From a bacterium (lineage in GTDB: Bacteria > Verrucomicrobiota > Verrucomicrobiae > Limisphaerales > J093), in assembly GCA_021839785.1 (NCBI GenBank), contig JAKCAB010000416.1, positions 1-7,532 of the forward strand: 7,532 nt of DNA. Direction: 5' to 3'. Shown here piece by piece: positions 1 to 6,416 of the stretch; positions within the stretch are counted from its first letter, which is position 1; every line of letters starts with the position of its first letter. A program made the position numbers and the translations under genes. The notes under the pieces were generated by a model. That model searched no databases. It worked only from the letters and a program-made list of their open reading frames with translations, and was not told the DNA's origin.

Positions 1-34
1 GGGCTTGCGTTGGCGCGCAGTTTGTGCTGTTTAA

Positions 35-1294
35 TTGAACGTGAAACCAGCGGCCTCCATCCCAGCGAAGCCGTCTGCCAGCCCACATCTGGCGTGGCTG
101 ACGGCGGTGTCGCTTCTGGCCAATCTCGCTCTGGCCGCGTGGCTGGTGCGGCCAGCGTCCTCGACGACGGCCGCCGTTTCCGCAAGCTCCACGAACCGCA
201 CCACGCCGCCAGTCGCCCTGGCCCAGCCAGGCGCAACTCAAAGCGAGACCGCGAACGCCGTCGCTTCGAACCCGCCGCCGCCGTTCCTTTGGAGCGCGAT
301 CGAGTCCGCCGATTACCGCCAATACATTGCCAACCTGCGCGCGGTTGGCTGCCCGGAGCAGACTATCCGCGATATTGTCGCGACGGAATTGTGCGCTCTG
401 TATAGGCAACGTGCCGGGGCCATCTGGCAACCGCGAAAACGCGAGTACTGGCAGAAGCCATCGAGTAGCGATCGGCCCAACCCCGACCAGACGAAGCAAC
501 TTCAGGCGCTCGAAAAGGAACGTGACGCCGTGCTTCACGATCTGCTCGGCGGTCACTACCGCGAGCAGGAACTGGCCAATGCGCTGTTCTTGCAACTCGG
601 CAGCAGCGAACGACAACTGTTGTTTTTGCCGGAAGACAAGCGGGCCGCAGCGCTCGAGGTTCTGGGCGACGCCGACGTCGACACGCGCGTAATGGAGCTG
701 TTCAACCAAGGCCAGTATTCGCGGGAGAAAGAGGCAAGGCTCTTCGACGAAAAGTTGAAGCTCTTGGCGAAGGTGCTCTCCCCGGCGGAGCTCGAGGAGT
801 TCCGGCTGCGCAACTCAACCGACGCCCAGATGTTGCGCGCCGAACTCCGGTACTTCGATTGCACGCCCGAGGAGTTCAAACAGATCTTCGACGCCCATGA
901 GGCCAGCCAGGGCAAGGTGAGGACCAACGATCTCCTCAACCGCGGCCCGGCGACCGAGCAGATTCGGGAGCTGTTCGGCGAGGAACGGGCCAAGGAGTAC
1001 GAGCGCGTCACCGACATGGAGTACCAGCAGGCCCGGCAGTCGGTGGATGCTTACGGCCTGCCGGTCGAACTCGCCGATCAAGCCTGGCAGATCAGCCACG
1101 AAGCCCGCGCGGCGGCTGACCAGATTGCCAAGGACACAACCCGCCCTGCCGCGGCACGCCAGCAGCAAGTGCAGGCTTTGCAGGAGCAGGCGGATCGGCG
1201 TCTGAGAGAGGTACTGGGAGAGAAAGCCTCCGTCGCGGTTCGCCGCGATCTTCGGGAGCTGCTGGGACTTACCAAGTCGAACATCAAGCCATGA
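35..1294 (+). CDS. Membrane-anchored helical protein of unknown function, first of a tandem paralogue pair
   Basis: Function is not known. The product is 419 aa from the TTG at 35; a GTG at 41 (MKPAAS...) is an equally possible start, no clear ribosome binding site favours either, and an in-frame TAA at 32-34 rules out extension. One hydrophobic segment (about residues 18-38) has no lipobox or obvious cleavage site, so it looks like an uncleaved anchor. A low-complexity Ala/Ser/Thr/Pro linker (40-83) follows, then a charged, helix-rich body. Landmarks are the block IANLRAVGCPEQTIRDIVA (98-116), LLGGHYR (170-176), LPEDKR (198-203), LSPAELEEF (248-256), FGEER (314-318) and LGEK (394-397). All recur in the same order in the next gene, so the two are paralogues. 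The block is familiar to me from verrucomicrobial hypothetical proteins. The LSPAE helix loosely recalls LTxxQ (Spy/CpxP) proteins, but I would not assign that family. Confidence is high that it is coding and low on role. Confidence 0.88.
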   Translation: MNVKPAASIPAKPSASPHLAWLTAVSLLANLALAAWLVRPASSTTAAVSASSTNRTTPPVALAQPGATQSETANAVASNPPPPFLWSAIESADYRQYIANLRAVGCPEQTIRDIVATELCALYRQRAGAIWQPRKREYWQKPSSSDRPNPDQTKQLQALEKERDAVLHDLLGGHYREQELANALFLQLGSSERQLLFLPEDKRAAALEVLGDADVDTRVMELFNQGQYSREKEARLFDEKLKLLAKVLSPAELEEFRLRNSTDAQMLRAELRYFDCTPEEFKQIFDAHEASQGKVRTNDLLNRGPATEQIRELFGEERAKEYERVTDMEYQQARQSVDAYGLPVELADQAWQISHEARAAADQIAKDTTRPAAARQQQVQALQEQADRRLREVLGEKASVAVRRDLRELLGLTKSNIKP

Positions 1295-2580
1295 AGCGGC
1301 TCCTGACATTGAGCCTGTTGTTAAATCTCGTCCTCGCCGGCATGGTGTGGTGGCGGGGCCGGCACGAGGCGCCGATTCCGCGACAACCGCGCGGTGCCGT
1401 CGGCGAGCCGGCCGCGCGTGGCGAAACGACGCGAGGGGTGGCGCGAGTCACCCGCTTCGCCCCGGCTGTGGCCGCGCCGGATACGCCGTGGGGGCGCATT
1501 GAGAGCCGCGATCCGGCCAAACTCATTGCCAACCTCCGCGCCCTCGGCTGTCCCGAGCAAACCATCCGTGACATCGTGGCCTTCCGCGTAGCCCGACGCT
1601 ACCGGGAACAGGTGCTCGCCACGGAGGTGGCCGCGGCCCGCGCCCGGGACTACAGTCACTTCGAGAATCCGGGCGCGTACTGGGATCGGCATTACTCACG
1701 GCTTGAACTGCGGGAACAGATGATCGCCGAAATCGAGGACTTATTCGGTCGGAACGACTCGTGGCTTCAAGTCGTGATCGGACCCACTTACCGTGACGAC
1801 CGTGAGTACCTTCCGGTGGACAAGCGGCGGCAGGTCCGCGAGTTGGACTTACGCTACCGGCGGTTAAGTCAGGAACTGGAGTCACGAGGAATTGCCGGCA
1901 CCCTTGACGCTGAAGCCACCGCGCGGCTGGCTGAGTTGCAGCGACAGAAACAAGCCGAGTTGGCACAAATCCTCTCACCGGCGGAACAAGAGGACTACCT
2001 CTATCGCGAATCGCCGGCAGCCCAGTATGTCCGGCAGCACCTGCCGCAGGCCAAGTCTGAGGCGGAATTTCGCGTGATCGTCAAAGTGGCCGCCGAGACG
2101 GGCATGGACCCAAGTTCCGATTCTGGCCTCAATGCGCGCTATGGCATCGAACCGGCCGATCCGGCGGTGGCGAAGGCCGCGGCGGACAAAGAAGCGGAGT
2201 TTCAGCGTCGGCTCCAGGAGGCGTTGGGTGCCGATCGGGTGGCCGAACAGGAAGCGCAGAAACAGGCCGAGGCCAAGCGGGCGCGTCTCCAGGAACAGCA
2301 GCGTCACGAACAACAGGAGCGGGCGCGCCTGGCGACGATCGCGGAATCGGTGGGCGTCAGCGCCGACGCGGCCAACCAGTTCCTGGACCGGATCAAAGAA
2401 CGCCAGCCCGAACTTCAGACCAAGTTCACGGAACTGGAACGTACCCTGACCGGTACACCCGAGGAAAAGCAGAAGCAGATGGAGGCTACCATCAAAGCGG
2501 AGATGGAAAAGCAGGCGGTCGAAATCATGGGCGAAAAAGGGCGGGATTTCGTACAGAAGGCAATGGACCACGGCCACTGA
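1291..2580 (+). CDS. Membrane-anchored coiled-coil protein of unknown function, second of the paralogue pair
   Basis: The product is 429 aa and its function is unknown. The ATG at 1291 overlaps the previous stop as ATGA and no convincing Shine-Dalgarno lies upstream, so translation is probably coupled to the first gene. Residues 3-21 (RLLTLSLLLNLVLAGMVWW) form a signal-anchor with basic residues on both sides and no lipobox or clear cleavage site. An Arg/Pro/Ala linker (22-64) leads to W-G-x-IES and IANLRALGCPEQTIRDIVA (79-97), which differs from the paralogue block at one residue. Further shared landmarks are VIGPTYR (162-168), LPVDKR (174-179), LSPAEQEDY (228-236), LGADR (312-316) and MGEK (413-416). 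Unlike its neighbour it carries a Gln/Glu/Arg/Ala-rich stretch (about 295-350) that should form a long coiled coil, and it is Lys/Glu-rich near the C terminus. Export and an extracytoplasmic body are inferred from the anchor; topology is ambiguous by charge. Confidence 0.92.
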   Translation: MKRLLTLSLLLNLVLAGMVWWRGRHEAPIPRQPRGAVGEPAARGETTRGVARVTRFAPAVAAPDTPWGRIESRDPAKLIANLRALGCPEQTIRDIVAFRVARRYREQVLATEVAAARARDYSHFENPGAYWDRHYSRLELREQMIAEIEDLFGRNDSWLQVVIGPTYRDDREYLPVDKRRQVRELDLRYRRLSQELESRGIAGTLDAEATARLAELQRQKQAELAQILSPAEQEDYLYRESPAAQYVRQHLPQAKSEAEFRVIVKVAAETGMDPSSDSGLNARYGIEPADPAVAKAAADKEAEFQRRLQEALGADRVAEQEAQKQAEAKRARLQEQQRHEQQERARLATIAESVGVSADAANQFLDRIKERQPELQTKFTELERTLTGTPEEKQKQMEATIKAEMEKQAVEIMGEKGRDFVQKAMDHGH

Positions 2581-2603
2581 GTGCCGCCGAGTCAGCGGGG
2601 GAT

Positions 2604-5600
2604 TCAGGCATTCCGCAGCGCGGTCAGCAACCGCCCGCGCAAGGCGAGTTCGCTCGCCAGCCAGGCCCAGGCCGCGCCGTTGAGCAGAATCGCCAGTAGC
2701 GTCAAGCCGAGCGAGCGATACGGCAGGTCACCACTGCCACCCAGCACGTTGGGGAGCACCGCCACCAACGCCGCCGCAACGCCCACGCCCAAACCGGCGA
2801 GCAGCAAAGCGACGTGTTCGCTGAGCACCAGCGTCCGCAAGGCGCGTCGCCGGAAACCGACCGCCAGCAGCAACGCCAGTTCGCCGCGCCGTTCCAGGAC
2901 ATTACGCAAAACCACCACGCCCAATCCCACGCTGCCCAGCAACAGGCCGAGTCCGCCGAGCACCTGGAAGGTGCCGAGGTAAGTGTTCTGCACCGCGTTG
3001 AAGGCCGCCAATCGCTGCGCCGCAGGCGTGAGTTCCAGGCCCAGATCGCGCAGGCCGCGGGTGAGTTCCGCCGCCACCGCGTCGGTCTTGCCTGGCGGAA
3101 CATCGACCAGGAAGAACCGGTAGCCAGTCGCGGACGGAAACCGCCGGACAAACTCGGCTTCGTCGATCGCCAGGCTGCCTTGCAGGATCGAGTTGGCCAG
3201 CGCGCCGACCAGCCGCAGCTTGAACGGGTGCCCGCGCTCGTCGGTGTAATCGAGCGTGTCGCCGACCTTCTTGCCCAGCGCATAGACGATCGACGCGGCG
3301 TCGCCGATGGCGGCCACTTCATCCTCCGCCAGTGGTTTGCCATGCATTGGGTAGAATTCACCGCGCTTGAGGGTTAGCCAAGGGTGCTTCTCATCTGCGC
3401 CCTCAGCGAGCTTGGCGAACGTGAATGCACCGCGGTCGGCGAGCAACTCGGGCTTCACGCCCAGCAAGCGCGGCGCCTGTGCGCGGTTCAAGTTCAGGCA
3501 GCTCGCCTCGTCGCCGTCGCGCACGCGGAACGGCACCACAGTTACGCCGGCCAGCGTGTTGGTGTTGAGACCGTAGGCGTCCCGGCCGGCGGCGCTGTTC
3601 AAATCCTGAATCACCGGCTGGGTGGCGGAGCCGATGAGGGCAAAACCGCCGGTGCCTGAGTCGCGCCGATCCGCGCCGCGCACCGCGTCGAGCCGGAACA
3701 CGCCGATCGACGCCACCAGAAAACTGCCGCACGCAAGCAAGCCAACCACCGCCAGGCTGCGCCGTCGCCGCCGCGTGACCCCGCGAATGCCCAGGCCGCG
3801 CAAAGAGAGTCTGGCTGCCGATTCCGATCCGGCCAGGTGCCGCAGCCAGGCCGAGGTGCCGGCCAGGCCGCCCACCAAGAGCAGCGCGCCGGCGCTGAAA
3901 AACAGCTCCGCGTCGGCGGTGTCCTTGCGCGCCAGCGCATCGCCGGCCATTCCGAGCGCACCGACCAGGCAGACCAAGGCCACCCATTTGGCGCGGCGTC
4001 CGGGCCGGTCGTTCCCCGACCATTCGCTGGTTTCGGCCGCGCCTTCGGCGAGGAGTTGCCGAGCGGGCACGCGCAAGTGCCGTCGCAACGCCAGCCACAG
4101 CGTCAGCCAACTGACGAGCGCGGCGGAGGCGATGCCGGTAGCGAGCGTTGCCGGCTCCGCGTGATAGCTCAGCGCGGCGCCACCCACGGCCTGGCTCCAC
4201 ACGGTTGAAAGCCCGTGCAGCACCGCCTTCGCGTAGCGGGTGCCGCCCCACGCCCCGAGCACGCAACCCGCCAGCGCGACCGCGCCGCTTTCCAGCAGCA
4301 ACAGCCCGCCGGCCTGACGCGGCCGAAAACCCAGCGCCAGCAGCGTGCCCAGTTCGGTAGCGCGCTGCTCGACGCTGAATTGGAACAGCACCGCCAGCAG
4401 CAACAGCGCGGCGGCGATCAGGAAGAAGCTGAAGCCGAGAAACAGTTGCCCGAAATCTTGCGACTGGCTGCTGGCCGCGAGCGCCTGCGCCCGCACCGGT
4501 TGGAAGCGCAGGCCGAACGCCGCGGGGTCCAGCGCCCGCGTGAGCATCCCGCTGATCGACGATTGGTAGCCCGGCAACATGCGCGTCACCGTGGCGGCGT
4601 TCACGGTCACGGCACTCGGAAGCTGGAAGCGGATTGCCGTGAGGTTGCCCCAGCGGTTTTGCCACAGGCGCTGGCCGGCCTTGAGCGTGATGACGGCCTT
4701 GGGCGTGCCGCGGAACATCCGCCAGTAATCCTCGTCCTGCGGGCGGATGCGGCCGTTGTCGATCGGCAGGCCGGTGTCCCAGTCGCGGCAATTCTCCGCG
4801 CCGGTCATGCCCGGAAAATCGGGCATCAACTGCGGATCGAGTCCGCGCGTGTTCATGGGCAACACCGCCCGCACGCGGAAGCTCGCCGACCGCTCCTCGA
4901 GCTGTCGCAGGTCGCCGACGACAAAATACTTCAAGGTCAATTCGTCGCCGGGCTTCGCCTCCAAATCCTCGGCCAGCCACTGGTTGATGAAGATCTCGTC
5001 GTCGGCCATGTCGGGGGGCACGAGCGGCGCGCCGGTGGCGGTGACCATCGAGTACGGCGTCGCGTGGTCGCCGCGCCGGAGCTCGTTCACGAAATAGGTC
5101 AGCACGCCGGTCGCGGACACACCGGCCACCTCGCGTTGGAGGCGCGCGGCGATCGGATTGGTCACGCCCGCGCCGCCAAACACCGCTGCGCCCACCGCCG
5201 GATCGAGAAAGACCCGGTCGCTGCGCAGTTCGAGCGCGCCGGCCGGGACCAGGCCGCGCCATTCGAGTTGGGCGTCCGCGAGCTGCCAGCGCTGGGTGAG
5301 CACGAGTTGCACCAGCCGGGCGAGGTCCGGCAGTTGGGTGCCGGAGAAAACGATCCGCGAACCGGCCATCACGCCTTGCGGCATCGCCGGCGGCGGCGGC
5401 TCGGCAACCAACATCAGATTGGCGCGGTTGGTGACTCCCGTTCGGGCCTGTAACCACGCCAGCGACACGAAAGCGTTCAGCGGCGCCACCTGGCTGGCCT
5501 GCAGGCCGAACCGGCCGAATTCCTCGTCGGTGACCACCCTTTGCACGCGCACCCGCAACGCCACGGTCGAGTCCTCGACTGGCGCAAGCGGGGCATCGGC

Positions 5601-6113
5601 GGAGAGCGCCTGTGGTTTTTGGACGCGCAGCACCACCGTGTCGCCCGTCTGGGCGCGGAGTTGCCGGGCCAAGGCCTCGCTCAACACCACCGTCTCCGGC
5701 GGCAGATTGCCGAGCGGCGGCGGCTTGAGCGCGAACTGCCAGAACCGCCCGTCCACACCGAGCACCTGGGCCTGGTTGGCGCGGGCGGAGTCATCCGCGT
5801 TCACGGCCACGGCCGGGAGCTGCAGCGCCGTCGCGACCAAAGGCGCGCCCGGTCGGCCCAGACCGGCCTGGGGCAAAGCTTGTTGGAGCGTGAATCCCAG
5901 GAACGAGGTGAACAAGCGGTCGCCGGTGGCCATCGCCAGTTGGGTTTTGCCCAACCGGAGCAAGGCCAGGTCGCGCAGGCTGCCGCGCACCGAGTCGCCC
6001 ACCACCAAAGCGCCCACCAGCACCGCGGCGCCGACCGCCGCGCCCAGGAACGCGCCGACGTGCGAGCGCGCGTGGAACCCCAGACTGCGAAGGATGAAGC
6101 GGAAACGGGTCAT
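2604..6113 (-). CDS. ABC transporter permease, FtsX/MacB (YbbP-like) family, 10 membrane segments
   Basis: This is the integral membrane subunit of an ABC transporter in the MacB/LolC/FtsX superfamily, 1169 aa from the ATG at 6113. Hydrophobic segments fall at about 20-40, 557-579, 602-624, 656-677, 709-724, 736-756, 785-805, 1047-1069, 1098-1121 and 1134-1155. That layout matches the 10-segment YbbP type rather than the 4-segment MacB/LolC type. Two large extracytoplasmic domains lie at about 41-556 and 806-1046. The FtsX repeat occurs twice; each has the helix expected to contact the ATPase (ELGTLLALGFRPRQ at 587-600, ELALLLAVGFRRR at 1078-1090). The stretch with PIDNGRIRPQDEDYW (450-464) and GTPKAVITLKAGQRLW (469-484) fits large planctomycete/verrucomicrobial permeases as I recall them. 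The frame also opens back to a TTG at 6155, but those 14 residues are encoded largely by the neighbouring repeat, so ATG is preferred. The partner is the ATPase upstream. The substrate is unknown; lipid, lipoprotein or hydrophobic compound export is the family expectation. Confidence 0.93.
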   Translation of the reverse strand: MTRFRFILRSLGFHARSHVGAFLGAAVGAAVLVGALVVGDSVRGSLRDLALLRLGKTQLAMATGDRLFTSFLGFTLQQALPQAGLGRPGAPLVATALQLPAVAVNADDSARANQAQVLGVDGRFWQFALKPPPLGNLPPETVVLSEALARQLRAQTGDTVVLRVQKPQALSADAPLAPVEDSTVALRVRVQRVVTDEEFGRFGLQASQVAPLNAFVSLAWLQARTGVTNRANLMLVAEPPPPAMPQGVMAGSRIVFSGTQLPDLARLVQLVLTQRWQLADAQLEWRGLVPAGALELRSDRVFLDPAVGAAVFGGAGVTNPIAARLQREVAGVSATGVLTYFVNELRRGDHATPYSMVTATGAPLVPPDMADDEIFINQWLAEDLEAKPGDELTLKYFVVGDLRQLEERSASFRVRAVLPMNTRGLDPQLMPDFPGMTGAENCRDWDTGLPIDNGRIRPQDEDYWRMFRGTPKAVITLKAGQRLWQNRWGNLTAIRFQLPSAVTVNAATVTRMLPGYQSSISGMLTRALDPAAFGLRFQPVRAQALAASSQSQDFGQLFLGFSFFLIAAALLLLAVLFQFSVEQRATELGTLLALGFRPRQAGGLLLLESGAVALAGCVLGAWGGTRYAKAVLHGLSTVWSQAVGGAALSYHAEPATLATGIASAALVSWLTLWLALRRHLRVPARQLLAEGAAETSEWSGNDRPGRRAKWVALVCLVGALGMAGDALARKDTADAELFFSAGALLLVGGLAGTSAWLRHLAGSESAARLSLRGLGIRGVTRRRRRSLAVVGLLACGSFLVASIGVFRLDAVRGADRRDSGTGGFALIGSATQPVIQDLNSAAGRDAYGLNTNTLAGVTVVPFRVRDGDEASCLNLNRAQAPRLLGVKPELLADRGAFTFAKLAEGADEKHPWLTLKRGEFYPMHGKPLAEDEVAAIGDAASIVYALGKKVGDTLDYTDERGHPFKLRLVGALANSILQGSLAIDEAEFVRRFPSATGYRFFLVDVPPGKTDAVAAELTRGLRDLGLELTPAAQRLAAFNAVQNTYLGTFQVLGGLGLLLGSVGLGVVVLRNVLERRGELALLLAVGFRRRALRTLVLSEHVALLLAGLGVGVAAALVAVLPNVLGGSGDLPYRSLGLTLLAILLNGAAWAWLASELALRGRLLTALRNA

Positions 6114-6161
6114 GGCGCAGAGAAGTTCAGCCGAAACAACGCGGTAGAGAAGCAACGTCCT

Positions 6162-6183
6162 CCCTCACCCCGACCTTCTCCCC
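6162..6183 (+). repeat. Left inner inverted-repeat arm of the MITE-like element
   Basis: These 22 bases begin CCCTCACCCCGACC and end CTCCCC. They pair with 6272-6293, with mismatches at arm positions 10, 11 and 15. The arm also overlaps a small local hairpin at 6175-6198. Confidence 0.8.
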
Positions 6184-6198
6184 AAGGAGAGGGAGAAG
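6175..6198. repeat. Local hairpin, 8-bp perfect stem
   Basis: CTTCTCCC (6175-6182) pairs perfectly with GGGAGAAG (6191-6198) around an 8-base loop. It overlaps the left arm of the large palindrome, so the two folds would compete in RNA. No T-run follows on either strand, so a Rho-independent terminator is not supported. Confidence 0.6.
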
Positions 6199-6271
6199 TC
6201 TTTGCGGCGTTGGAAAAGGCCCACCGTTGAGTCACTGACTTACGACGGTAAAGGGCGGTTCCATCTACCCG

Positions 6272-6293
6272 GGGGAGAGGGTTAGGGTGAGGG
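6272..6293 (-). repeat. Right inner inverted-repeat arm of the MITE-like element
   Basis: Read on the minus strand it begins CCCTCACCCTAACC and ends CTCCCC. It is the inverted partner of 6162-6183, 88 bases away. The three mismatches show an old or degenerate palindrome rather than a fresh insertion. Confidence 0.8.
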
Positions 6294-6312
6294 CGAGCCC
6301 CACTTTCAGCGA

Positions 6313-6327
6313 CATTGTTCCGGCTTA
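6313..6327 (+). repeat. 15-bp direct repeat, copy 1
   Basis: CATTGTTCCGGCTTA is identical to the copy at 6402-6416; flanking bases differ on both sides, so the identity is exactly 15 bp. This copy includes the right outer end of the MITE-like element, so one repeat unit abuts the next. Confidence 0.85.
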
Positions 6328-6401
6328 GGCGCCGGACAAGGCCGTGTTCGGCGGGCCGCCGAACGCTACCTGCCGGCGGCAGGTGCTCCCCATCGCATCC
6401 G
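6328..6401. repeat. Hairpin-rich repeat unit between the 15-bp direct repeats
   Basis: These 74 bases contain two strong palindromes. GTTCGGCGG (6346-6354) pairs perfectly with CCGCCGAAC (6356-6364), a 9-bp arm separated by a single base that would open to a slightly larger loop in practice. ACCTGCC (6368-6374) pairs with GGCAGGT (6378-6384) around GGC. A weaker pairing, CCGGC (6320-6324) with GCCGG (6331-6335), bridges from copy 1 of the direct repeat. No gene is supported. I recall similar GCACCTGCC.../GTTCGGCGG repeats dispersed in verrucomicrobial genomes, so this is probably a dispersed palindromic repeat; that needs a genome-wide count. Confidence 0.68.
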
Positions 6402-6416
6402 CATTGTTCCGGCTTA
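6402..6416 (+). repeat. 15-bp direct repeat, copy 2, overlapping the ATPase stop codon
   Basis: This is an exact copy of 6313-6327. Its last three bases, TTA at 6414-6416, read as TAA on the minus strand and are the ATPase stop codon. The repeat array therefore runs right up to, and supplies, the end of that gene. Confidence 0.85.

Larger units (their letters stand above)
6129..6325. mobile_element. MITE-like imperfect palindromic element between ATPase and permease
   Basis: The two halves are inverted copies. The outer ends are AGCCGAAACAAC (6129-6140) and, read on the minus strand, AGCCGGAACAAT (6325-6314), matching at 10 of 12 positions. Inside them, after a spacer of nearly equal length on each side (21 and 20 bases), a 22-base arm at 6162-6183 (CCCTCACCCC...) matches the reverse complement of 6272-6293 at 19 of 22 positions. 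An 11-bp perfect palindrome, AGTCACTGACT (6230-6240), lies near the centre. No convincing reading frame is present and no target-site duplication was identified. CCCTCACCC...CTCTCCCC repeats are widespread in intergenic DNA of several phyla, so this looks like a non-autonomous, REP/MITE-type element. It could also act as a folded RNA inside the transporter transcript. The symmetry is seen directly; mobility is inferred. Confidence 0.72.

Noticed and set aside
1..38. End of an upstream gene
   Set aside because: Two frames reach stops (TAA 32-34, TGA 36-38), but about 11 codons are too few to decide whether either is coding.
10..405. 131-codon plus-strand frame overlapping the first gene
   Set aside because: Arg-rich shadow in a different frame; the overlapping frame from 35 has the anchor and the block shared with its paralogue.
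2577..2603. Possible terminator between the convergent genes
   Set aside because: Only a 4-bp pairing (CTGA with TCAG) is visible and no T-run follows on either strand.
4215..5453. 412-codon open frame antisense to the permease
   Set aside because: The translation is His/Arg/Gln/Ala-rich with no domain, and is explained by third-position GC bias of the real gene on the other strand.
3403..5457. 684-codon open frame on the minus strand, in another frame of the permease
   Set aside because: It is a GC-rich shadow: Arg/Ala/Gly-dominated translation without membrane segments or motifs, while the permease frame carries FtsX repeats and hydrophobic segments across the same bases.
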